DNA of 64,000 bases from Aphanocapsa lilacina HA4352-LM1 (lineage in GTDB: Bacteria > Cyanobacteriota > Cyanobacteriia > Gloeobacterales > Gloeobacteraceae), in the NCBI GenBank assembly GCA_019359725.1, contig JAHHGR010000001.1, positions 148,397-212,396 of the forward strand, read 5' to 3'. Position numbers and translations under genes: made by a program. Each line of letters begins with the position of its first letter. Position 1 is the stretch's first letter. Of this stretch, positions 37,683 through 45,290 are shown piece by piece. A model generated the notes under the pieces. It made no database searches. It was not told the DNA's origin and saw only the letters and a list, made by a program, of their open reading frames with translations.

Positions 37683-40600
37683 ATGGGATCGCTTCGCCCC
37701 CCGTCTCGCCGAAATAGAGGGGTCGTCCTGAGCAAAAGAGGTCTGGCAACCCTCGAAGAGGCGCGGGCTGCCCTCGAAGCCAAAAACAACTATGGCGCCG
37801 GCTATACCCTGGAGCAATTGAGCGAGTTAACCGGCTTGTCCTGCCCCACGATTGCAAAGGTTCTCGATGGCGAAGAAGGGGTAGATAAACGCACGCTCGA
37901 GCGATTTTTTAGAGCGTTTAATTTGAAGCTAACGAAAAACGATTACCAGGCAGTAGGCAATCCAAGCGAGAATCTAGACAGCAGAGTCAGCAAAACCCAG
38001 CAGGACTGGGCGGAGGCCATTGATGTCAGAAACTTTCACGGCCGTGCCGAGGAACTTGCTGCATTAACAACCTGGATTGTTCGCGACAAATGTCGCGTGG
38101 TTGCACTGCTGGGGATGGGGGGAATCGGCAAAACTTCGCTGTCGGTGAAGCTCGCGGAAACGGTCAAGGATAATTTTGATTACGTCCTCTGGAGATCCCT
38201 GCGAAATGCGCCGCCTCTGCAGGAAATTCTGGTCGATATTTTTCAATTTGTTGGTTTGACACAGCCGCCCATATCCCATCGAGTTTCCAACGTAAAACAG
38301 TCTCAACTTATTGACTTATTTCGGAGCCACCGATGCCTGATCGTCTTTGATAACGTCGAAACGGTAATGGACAGCGCAAGAAAAGCCGGGTACTACCGCG
38401 AAGGATACGAAGACTACGGCGAACTGTTCAAGAGCGTCGGAAGCTCTTCCCACAAAAGCTGCCTGGTGCTGACCAGCCGGGAGAAACCCAAGGATTTGGA
38501 ACCCCTGGAAGGTAAAACCCTCCCAGTTCGCTCTTTGCGGCTGAGAGGCCTCCAAGAAAACGACGGTCTGGAAATCCTCAAAGAAAGGGGCTTGAACATT
38601 TCTACAGGAGACAGCAAAGAACTGCTCAGGTACTACGGGGGCAACCCCCTTGCCATAAAAATGGTGGCCTCCACGATTCGGACTTTATTTGGCAATAACA
38701 TCTCGAACTTCGTGGCACAAGGCACTTCTATCTTTGGCGATCTTCGGGATTTGTTGAGCCAGCACTTCAACCGCTTGTCCGAACTGGAAAGGCAAGTCAT
38801 GTACTGGCTTTCGATACATTGCGAGCCGATTTCACTCTCCGAGCTTCACGAAGTCGTTTTGCTCCCCACGACAGTTCCCGAGTTGCTGGAGGCCATGGAA
38901 TCGTTGTCGAGGCGCTCTCTTGTCGAGGAGAATAAACTGTATTTTTCATTGCAACCCGTGATAACGGAATACACTCTGGATCGATTGATTCACCATGTCT
39001 GGACGGAGATTCAAACCAGAAAGTTGTCCCTTTTGAAGCAATGCTTCTTGCTTAAAGCCCAGGGGCCGGACTACGTACGGAGCACTCAGCTACGGCTGAT
39101 TGTTCATCCCCTGGTCATTCGACTAAAGTCGTTCTTTAAAACGCCCGAAGCGATCGAGAAACATTTCACCCACATCTTCTCGGATTTAAGAAAGGAAGCT
39201 TTGGGTCACCAGGGCTATGCCGGAGGAAATTTGTTGAACATCCTCTGCACTGCAAAGGTCGATTTAAGAGGTTGGGACCTTTCGGGCCTGGCTGTATGGC
39301 AGGCGGATTTGCGAAACGCCAACCTTCAACAATGCAATCTCGCCCAGTGCGATTTGTCCCAATCAATGTTCATCGAACCTTTGGGCAATATCTCCTCCGT
39401 CAAATTCAGTCCCAATCGCAACGTGCTGGCCACGGGTGACGCCGATGGCAAAGTCTGTCTCTGGCAACTGCCCGACGGTATCCAGCTGAACATCTGCGAA
39501 GGACATACAGCCTGGGTTTTGTCGCTTGCCTTCAGCCCCGACGGGAGCGTTCTGGCCTCCGGCAGTTCCGATCAGACCGTGCGGCTGTGGGAGCGCGCGA
39601 CGGGGCGATGCCTGCGCACCCTGCGCGGGCATGGGGGCTGGGTTTTGTCGCTTGCCTTCAGCCCCGACGGGAGCGTTCTGGCCTCCGGCAGTTCCGATCA
39701 GACCGTGCGGCTGTGGGAGCGCGCGACGGGGCGATGCCTGCGCACCCTGCGCGGGCATGGGGGCTGGGTTTTGTCGCTTGCCTTCAGCCCCGACGGGAGC
39801 GTTCTGGCCTCCGGCAGTTCCGATCAGACCGTGCGGCTGTGGGAGCGCGCGACGGGGCGATGCCTGCGCACCCTGCGCGGGCACACCGATTGGATACACT
39901 CCGTCGACTTCAGTCCGGACGGCCGGTCGATCGCGAGCGCCGGCGCCGACCGGACCGTCCGCCTGTGGGACACCGCCACCGGGGAGTGCCAAAAGTCCTT
40001 GCTCGGCCATTCCAGCCTTATCTGGTCCGTCGCCTTCAGCCCCAACGGTCGGATTCTGGCAAGCGGAGGACAGGACGCGCTGATCAAGTTGTGGGACGTT
40101 GCCACCGCGCAGTGCCGCAAAATCTTGCAGGGCCACACCAATCTGGTGTATGCGGTCGCCTTCAGCCCCGATGGTCAGACACTGGCAAGCGGGAGTGCCG
40201 ATCAAGCCGTGCGCTTGTGGAGGACCGACACCGGTCAATGCCGCAAAACGATACAGGGCTACACCAGCGGCGTCAATTCGGTGGCTTTCAGTCCGGACGG
40301 GGGCACGATCGCCGGCGGCAGCACGGATCACACGGTGCGCCTGTGGGACGCCGCTACAGGCGACTGCCGCAAAATTTTGGAGGGGCACAGCAGTTGGGTG
40401 TTCGCAGTTGCCTTCGGACCGGATGGCCGAACCCTCGCCAGCGGCAGCATGGATCACACGGTGCGCCTGTGGGACGCCGCTACAGGCGACTGCCGCAAAA
40501 TTTTGGAGGGGCACAGCAGTTGGGTCTGGTCGGCCGTTTTCAGCCCGGACGGAGCCACGATCGCAACCGGAAGCGCGGATCGGACGGTGTGTCTGTGGAA

Positions 40601-41264
40601 TGCCGCGACGGGACGGCGCAACGCCGTTTTGCAGGCGCACGCCGGGTGGGTGAGCGCCGTGGCCTTCAGCGCCGATGGCCAAGTTTTGGCCAGTGCCAGC
40701 GTGGACGGAACCGTGCGATTGTGGAACGTCGGCAACGGATTGTGCGTCGCTCTATTGGCGGAACACGCCAATTGGGTCCACTCTGTGGCCTTCAGCCCGG
40801 ACGGTTCGCTCCTGGCAAGCGGCAGTGCCGACGGAACCGTCAGGCTTTGGGACTGGCAGTGCGGTCGGTGTGCCCGAATTATTGAAGGGCATGCCAGCCC
40901 CGTATGGGCCGTGGCGTTCAGTGTGGATGGCACCTTGCTCGCGAGCGCGGGGGAAGACCGCGTCATCAGGACTTGGAGGACGAGCACCGGGCAGATCCAT
41001 CGAACATTTTCCGGGCATACCCACTCGGTCTGGTCGGTCGCTTTCAGCCCGGACGGCTGCTTGCTCGCCAGCGGCAGCCCGGACGGAAGCATTGCGCTGT
41101 GGGAAACCCACAGCGCCGAGCGCTCGCGGATTCTGCGCAATCCGAAGCCCTACGAAAGGATGAATCTAAGCGCAGTGTCCGGGCTGACGGAGGCTCGCAA
41201 AGCCGCCCTCAAAGCCCTCGGGGCGATTGTCGATCTCCCCGAGCCGAGCCGTCCGAAAGACTGA
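37683..41264 (+). CDS. STAND NTPase with N-terminal HTH and 14 WD40 repeats
   Basis: 1193 aa in one frame. Residues 20-90 form a helix-turn-helix-like module found at the front of cyanobacterial conflict-type STAND proteins (LEQLSELTGLSCPTIAKVLD, VDKRTLERFFRAFNLKL). The NB-ARC/NACHT ATPase follows: P-loop LGMGGIGKTS (143-152), Walker B in CLIVFDNVETV, and RNBS-like LVLTSRE. A short pentapeptide-like stretch (LRGWDLSGLAVWQADLRNAN) precedes 14 WD40 repeats (about 565-1175), enough for two seven-bladed propellers. By domain logic it is a signal-sensing switch: the propellers detect a ligand and the ATPase oligomerises. Roles in defence or cell death are inferred. ATG 37683 has no clear ribosome site, so the start may be a few codons off. 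The first third is visibly richer in A+T than the neighbours, a hint of transfer. Confidence 0.9.
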   Translation: MGSLRPPSRRNRGVVLSKRGLATLEEARAALEAKNNYGAGYTLEQLSELTGLSCPTIAKVLDGEEGVDKRTLERFFRAFNLKLTKNDYQAVGNPSENLDSRVSKTQQDWAEAIDVRNFHGRAEELAALTTWIVRDKCRVVALLGMGGIGKTSLSVKLAETVKDNFDYVLWRSLRNAPPLQEILVDIFQFVGLTQPPISHRVSNVKQSQLIDLFRSHRCLIVFDNVETVMDSARKAGYYREGYEDYGELFKSVGSSSHKSCLVLTSREKPKDLEPLEGKTLPVRSLRLRGLQENDGLEILKERGLNISTGDSKELLRYYGGNPLAIKMVASTIRTLFGNNISNFVAQGTSIFGDLRDLLSQHFNRLSELERQVMYWLSIHCEPISLSELHEVVLLPTTVPELLEAMESLSRRSLVEENKLYFSLQPVITEYTLDRLIHHVWTEIQTRKLSLLKQCFLLKAQGPDYVRSTQLRLIVHPLVIRLKSFFKTPEAIEKHFTHIFSDLRKEALGHQGYAGGNLLNILCTAKVDLRGWDLSGLAVWQADLRNANLQQCNLAQCDLSQSMFIEPLGNISSVKFSPNRNVLATGDADGKVCLWQLPDGIQLNICEGHTAWVLSLAFSPDGSVLASGSSDQTVRLWERATGRCLRTLRGHGGWVLSLAFSPDGSVLASGSSDQTVRLWERATGRCLRTLRGHGGWVLSLAFSPDGSVLASGSSDQTVRLWERATGRCLRTLRGHTDWIHSVDFSPDGRSIASAGADRTVRLWDTATGECQKSLLGHSSLIWSVAFSPNGRILASGGQDALIKLWDVATAQCRKILQGHTNLVYAVAFSPDGQTLASGSADQAVRLWRTDTGQCRKTIQGYTSGVNSVAFSPDGGTIAGGSTDHTVRLWDAATGDCRKILEGHSSWVFAVAFGPDGRTLASGSMDHTVRLWDAATGDCRKILEGHSSWVWSAVFSPDGATIATGSADRTVCLWNAATGRRNAVLQAHAGWVSAVAFSADGQVLASASVDGTVRLWNVGNGLCVALLAEHANWVHSVAFSPDGSLLASGSADGTVRLWDWQCGRCARIIEGHASPVWAVAFSVDGTLLASAGEDRVIRTWRTSTGQIHRTFSGHTHSVWSVAFSPDGCLLASGSPDGSIALWETHSAERSRILRNPKPYERMNLSAVSGLTEARKAALKALGAIVDLPEPSRPKD
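39512..39883 (+). repeat. three identical 126-bp WD40-coding repeats
   Basis: Copies begin at 39512, 39638 and 39764 with an exact 126-bp period (42 codons). They appear base-for-base identical until the third copy diverges after GCGGGCA. Each encodes one WD40 blade beginning WVLSLAFSPDGSVLASGSSD. Identity at silent positions means a very recent duplication or gene conversion. Confidence 0.95.
40325..40525 (+). repeat. second near-identical WD40 repeat pair
   Basis: A 75-bp segment at 40325-40399 recurs exactly at 40451-40525, again with a 126-bp period. It encodes DHTVRLWDAATGDCRK and ILEGHSSWV in two neighbouring blades. Confidence 0.9.
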
Positions 41265-41323
41265 AGGGCCAAAAAGCACCCACCGATTGCGGCGCAGTTT
41301 GACCCCACAGGAGCTGCCGACAC

Positions 41324-42907
41324 CTATGTCTTGGAGGGACTGGGGCGCTCTTGGCTTTGGGAACGTTGATCTTTTACCAGAACGAAGGTGGCCAAAGCGC
41401 CTATCAGTGCTGTGGCAGCGGCCAGGAGCACGATGAGGTTAAATCCGTCGATGAAACTGTTTTGGGCCGCTTCGGCAAACGCATTTTGCAGGTTCGGCGG
41501 CAGCGTGCGGACCACGCCATTCAGGTCGCCTGCCGCAATCTGGCTTGCCAGTTGCGTGCTGCGCTCGGTCACCAGACCGGGTAGGGTTTGTGTCGATTGC
41601 TCCAGGCTCGTGGCCACGCGCTGGGTGAGCAGCGAGCCCAGCAGAGCGATACCCAAGGCGTGGGCACCGTGGCGGAAAGTGCTGGTGATTCCCGAACCCA
41701 TGCCGCTGCGCTCGGGGGGCAACACAGCAATCGCCACGTTCGCGATTTCGGCGTTGATCAGCCCGGCTCCGATCCCGGCCAACAAAAAGCCCGGCAGAAA
41801 CGCGGTCCAGGGGGAACCGGCGTTGATCCCGTACATCCAGACAAAGCCCAGGCCGATCATGAGCATGCCGCCGCTGAGCAGCACCCGCGCGGGCAATACC
41901 TGGGCCAGCCGACCGCCCAGAGGCGGGCAGACCAGCAAAGGCACCGTCAGCGGCAACAGCAGCAACCCCGACTGCAAAGGCGAGTAACCAAGAACGTTTT
42001 GAAAAAACAGGGGTAAATAGACGATCATTGCCCAAAACGAAGCGCCGTTGGTCGCGGCGAGCAACGAAGTCCCCACAAAGGCGGGGTTGCCCAAAAGCGA
42101 CAGTTCGAACATGGGCTGGCTCTGCCGCCGTTCGATGATCACAAAGGCGACAAGCAGCACCGTCGCCGCCGCCAACAAGCTAAGAATAGGGGTGCTGGTC
42201 CAGCCCAGTTCGTTGCCCTGGATCAAGGCGAAGCACAGCGAAAACAGAGCCGCGGTGAACGTGGTCAGTCCCAGCCAATCGACCCGGGCCGCTCCGGGAT
42301 CGCGCGACTCGTCCACTTTGCTCAGAGTAAAGACGACCAGGCCGACACCGATCGGCACGTTGAGCAAAAAGATCCACCGCCAGCTGAGCAGATCCACCAG
42401 CAGGCCGCCAATCATCGGCCCCAGCGAAGCGCCCACCCCCATCACCAAGCCCCAGACGCCGAAGGCGTTTGCCCGCTCCGGTCCTGCGCGGAAGGTCTCG
42501 GAGAGAATCGCCAGCGAGGAGATGAGCAGCAGCGCCCCGCCCAGCCCCTGGATGCTGCGGGCGAGGGTAAGAGTCAGGGGGGTGGAGGCGAGCCCGCAGG
42601 TGAGCGAAGTCAGGGTAAACAGGGCAAGGCCGACCAGAAACAGCCGACGGCGGCCGAAGCGGTCCGCAAGCGTTCCGGCCGCCAACAAAAAGGCGGTAAA
42701 AGAGAGGTTGTAACCATTGATGATCCACTGGAGATCGGCAAAGCTCGTGCGCAGCGAGCTTTCGATATCGGGTAGGGCCAGGGCGACCACGGTGATGTCC
42801 AGCGGCACCAGAAAAGTGCCGATGCTCACGGCCAGTAAGATCGCCCACTTGTTGTCGGGTTCGGCACCCAGTTTGCGGGTGGTATCCTGGGCAATTTGCT
42901 TGGTCAT
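41324..42907 (-). CDS. MFS exporter, DHA2 (14-span) drug:proton antiporter type
   Basis: 527 aa with about 14 hydrophobic spans. Conserved features: LVPLDITVVALALPDIESSL in span 1, LADRFGRRRLFLVGLALF (motif A) between spans 2 and 3, and GVWGLVMGVGASLGPMIGGL in the fifth-span antiporter motif. Family members (EmrB, QacA) export drugs and secondary metabolites. The strong GAGGAGG box ten bases before ATG 42907 shows it is translated on its own, although the ATG overlaps the stop of the small gene upstream. As the last gene of the polyketide set it probably exports the product or gives self-protection. Confidence 0.93.
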   Translation of the reverse strand: MTKQIAQDTTRKLGAEPDNKWAILLAVSIGTFLVPLDITVVALALPDIESSLRTSFADLQWIINGYNLSFTAFLLAAGTLADRFGRRRLFLVGLALFTLTSLTCGLASTPLTLTLARSIQGLGGALLLISSLAILSETFRAGPERANAFGVWGLVMGVGASLGPMIGGLLVDLLSWRWIFLLNVPIGVGLVVFTLSKVDESRDPGAARVDWLGLTTFTAALFSLCFALIQGNELGWTSTPILSLLAAATVLLVAFVIIERRQSQPMFELSLLGNPAFVGTSLLAATNGASFWAMIVYLPLFFQNVLGYSPLQSGLLLLPLTVPLLVCPPLGGRLAQVLPARVLLSGGMLMIGLGFVWMYGINAGSPWTAFLPGFLLAGIGAGLINAEIANVAIAVLPPERSGMGSGITSTFRHGAHALGIALLGSLLTQRVATSLEQSTQTLPGLVTERSTQLASQIAAGDLNGVVRTLPPNLQNAFAEAAQNSFIDGFNLIVLLAAATALIGALATFVLVKDQRSQSQERPSPSKT

Positions 42908-43221
42908 GGGCGTTTGACCTCCTCAGGGTTGAAGGTGCGCGGTTGTTGGGATTCGCTCTGCATCCGGGAGCGGGAGGCAAACTGCCGGGAAGTGGCACAG
43001 GAGGGGCAGCCGCAACGCGATAAGCGCTCAGCTTCGTCGCATTGCCGTAGTGACGAGTGTGGCACCGTCTCACCGACACCGGCTGGCGCAGGCGGCATGC
43101 CCTCAGGCGAGAAGGCAGCCATTGCGGCATCGAGGGGCAGCACGCAGGTGCCAAGACCCGCGGCGAGCAGACCCATCCACGGGCTGCGCTTTCGACGGCT
43201 ACTGGACGGCAGGTCGATCAT
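42904..43221 (-). CDS. small exported Cys-containing protein, function unknown
   Basis: 105 aa. A hydrophobic stretch after a basic start (SSSRRKRSPWMGLLAAGLGT to LDAAMA) looks like a signal peptide with a possible AMA|AF cleavage. The rest is short and polar with four Cys, three of them in CGCPSC. AAGGA lies nine bases before ATG 43221, and the stop overlaps the MFS start (ATGA), both of which favour a real gene. It could be a secreted peptide or a metal- or haem-binding accessory of the cluster. Alternatively, it is a fortuitous frame, since LGTCVLPLDAAM faintly resembles the first span of MFS proteins and could be a remnant. Confidence 0.45.
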   Translation of the reverse strand: MIDLPSSSRRKRSPWMGLLAAGLGTCVLPLDAAMAAFSPEGMPPAPAGVGETVPHSSLRQCDEAERLSRCGCPSCATSRQFASRSRMQSESQQPRTFNPEEVKRP

Positions 43222-43283
43222 GGGTGTCTATCCTTATGGGTTGGGTAAATGGGCACATTGGTCCGCGGCGCGGCCCCCCGCCT

Positions 43284-44558
43284 CTAGCGGTGCATCGTGG
43301 GTGGAATGCTCTGCTTGGTGCGCAGGCGGGCGGGCCACAGACCGAAGGCGAGCAGCCGCGTCGGCAGTTCCCGCAGCCCGGGCAGGCGCAGCAGCCGCCG
43401 CAGCAGGGTCGGTTTGGGCGGAATGCCTTCGTTGGCGGCTGTGGCCAACAGCTGGTCCTGGATCATCGCCTGGTAGTACTGGCTGAGGCGGGTGGGCAGT
43501 TCCCGGCGGCGCTGGACGGCGGCCAGGTGGCCCACCCCGACGCGCCCGCTGCGCAAAGGCCCCGCCAGAACATTGGCCGCGGCGACCGCGTCCTGGATCG
43601 CGTAGCTGATGCCCACCCCACCGAAGGGGGACATCACGTGGGCCGCATCGCCAATCAGCAACAGCCCCGGGCGGTACCAGCGGCGGACATAACCCGATTC
43701 GACCGACAGCAGCGACGCCTGCGACCAGTCCTTGAGCAGTCCCACCCGATCGGCCAGTTCCGGCACCAGCGTCGTCACCGACCGGCGCAACCCCTCGATG
43801 CCCTGGGCGCGCAGTTTCTGGTAGGTGCCCTTGCGGATGATATAGCTGATTTGCCAGGCATCGGAGCGATCGGCCTGGCCCATGACTGCCCCCTGACCGA
43901 CCCGGTAGAGGACCCCCTCCGGTTCGTGGGGGTAGCGCGGCAGGCGGAACCAGAGCACGTCCACCGCCTGGGAAAATTTGACCAGATCGATGCCGGCCAT
44001 CTGGCGGGTGCGCGAGGAGCGTCCGTCCGCGCCGACCGTCAGGGCGCAGCGGGCCTCCTGCGGTCCATCCGGGCCATTGAAGACCACCCCGCGGATTTCG
44101 CCCTCCTCCTCGATGAGCCGCTGCACGCTGGCGGCCATGAAGACTCGGAAGTTCGCGTAGCGCTTCGCCTCGGCGACCATGAAGTTGAGAAAGTCCTTCT
44201 GGGCGACCATGGTCATGTAATTGTGGTGGGTCGGCAAGCGGCTGAAATCGGCCACCCGGGCCGCCCCCGCGGCGCTGACCATGGTGAGGGTTTTGAGCTT
44301 GCTGTGCTTGTGCTCCAAGAGGCGCTCGGTCAATCGGAGATCGTCCATCAACTCCATGACCACGGCGTGCAGCGAGTCGCCCCGAAAATCGCGGTCGAAG
44401 TCTTTTTGCGCCTCGAAGAGGATCACCGAGACCCCCTGGCGGGCCAACAGCAAAGAGAGGACGGCCCCCGCCGGTCCGCCGCCGATGATAATGCAGTCCG
44501 CCTGCAAAGCGGCTTTGCCGCGTTCTGCAGCCAGGGTGTTGCGGTTGTTGAATGCCAT
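43284..44558 (-). CDS. FAD-dependent monooxygenase (PHBH/UbiH fold)
   Basis: 424 aa from ATG 44558 (MAFNNRNTLAAERGKAA); a GTG-type extension of five residues is possible. The FAD dinucleotide fold is IIIGGGPAGAVLSLLLARQG, the second motif is TVGADGRSSRTR, and the third is GLLLIGDAAHVMSPFGGVGI. These are the GxGxxG, DG and GD motifs of group A flavin monooxygenases that hydroxylate aromatic or polyketide substrates using NAD(P)H. It lies between the HAD gene and the small exported-protein gene in the same direction, and is probably a tailoring enzyme of the polyketide cluster. Confidence 0.9.
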   Translation of the reverse strand: MAFNNRNTLAAERGKAALQADCIIIGGGPAGAVLSLLLARQGVSVILFEAQKDFDRDFRGDSLHAVVMELMDDLRLTERLLEHKHSKLKTLTMVSAAGAARVADFSRLPTHHNYMTMVAQKDFLNFMVAEAKRYANFRVFMAASVQRLIEEEGEIRGVVFNGPDGPQEARCALTVGADGRSSRTRQMAGIDLVKFSQAVDVLWFRLPRYPHEPEGVLYRVGQGAVMGQADRSDAWQISYIIRKGTYQKLRAQGIEGLRRSVTTLVPELADRVGLLKDWSQASLLSVESGYVRRWYRPGLLLIGDAAHVMSPFGGVGISYAIQDAVAAANVLAGPLRSGRVGVGHLAAVQRRRELPTRLSQYYQAMIQDQLLATAANEGIPPKPTLLRRLLRLPGLRELPTRLLAFGLWPARLRTKQSIPPTMHR

Positions 44559-44584
44559 GAGAAAACCCCCCAAATATCTCTGTC

Positions 44585-45256
44585 TCAGGCCGCGGCCTGC
44601 CGATCGTCGATGAGCGGCAGCAAGGCCGCGAGCGAGCCGAGCCGCAGGTCGATGAGCCCCTCGTAGTCGCGGTAGTCAGCCTCGTGGAAGCCCGCCGTGA
44701 CGATCCAGGCCGTCTGCAGCCCGGCTAGCTTCGCGCCGCGCAGCGCGTAGGGCGAATCGTCGACCATCAGCCACCCACCCAGGTCGATACCCAGTTCCTC
44801 GCCGACCTGCCGATAGCACAGGGGATTGGCCTTGGACAGACCGCGGGTGGAGCAAATCATGTCCCGTTCGATACCAGGAACATGGTGCAACTGGTTAAAG
44901 GTGCCCTGGGTGGCGCTGCGCTGGGAGAGCACCTTGACTGGGATCCCCCGGCGGGCGCAGCCGGCCAACAATGGCGCCAGCGCGTCGCCGATGCGGACCG
45001 CGGTACTGGTCTCGCGGTGCATCGCCTGCTGCACCTCGCCGATTTGACCCGGAATGGCGAAGGAATGAAAAAACAACTCCAACAGCTCCCGGGGCGTACA
45101 GGCCGACGCCAGTTTGGCCACCGTGCGCACCGTCTGCAGCCCCACCGGCCCCTCGGCGGTGCGGCAGGCGTAGGCGTGCAGCCAGCGGATCATCAGTTCG
45201 TTGGAGTTATCTGAGATCACCCCGTCGAAATCAAGAAATAGCCCTTGGATTTTCAT
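44585..45256 (-). CDS. HAD-superfamily phosphatase-like hydrolase
   Basis: 223 aa. Motif I is FLDFDGVISDNS with the nucleophile Asp and the acid/base Asp, motif II the Ser in KVLSQRS, motif III the Lys in GLSKANPLCY, and motif IV MVDDSPYALRGAKLAG. A helical cap follows motif I (class C1). Most relatives are small-molecule phosphatases. It is 26 bp downstream of no overlap with the monooxygenase gene and 34 bp after the KS-AT-ACP-AfsA gene, in the same operon. In a butenolide-type pathway it would remove the phosphate left from dihydroxyacetone phosphate; that role is inferred. Confidence 0.88.
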   Translation of the reverse strand: MKIQGLFLDFDGVISDNSNELMIRWLHAYACRTAEGPVGLQTVRTVAKLASACTPRELLELFFHSFAIPGQIGEVQQAMHRETSTAVRIGDALAPLLAGCARRGIPVKVLSQRSATQGTFNQLHHVPGIERDMICSTRGLSKANPLCYRQVGEELGIDLGGWLMVDDSPYALRGAKLAGLQTAWIVTAGFHEADYRDYEGLIDLRLGSLAALLPLIDDRQAAA

Positions 45257-45290
45257 GGTTGTCCCTCGTCGTGACGCAACGGCGGTACGG

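Noticed and set aside
39512..39883. Possible CRISPR-like array
   Set aside because: The 126-bp units are contiguous coding WD40 blades, in frame, without unique spacers.
39363..40682. 439-codon minus-strand frame over the WD40 region
   Set aside because: Arises because the exact 126-bp repeats have no stop in that frame either; product is repetitive and Pro/Ala/Gly-rich.
43050..44666. 538-codon plus-strand frame over the monooxygenase gene
   Set aside because: Antisense to a gene with clear FAD motifs.
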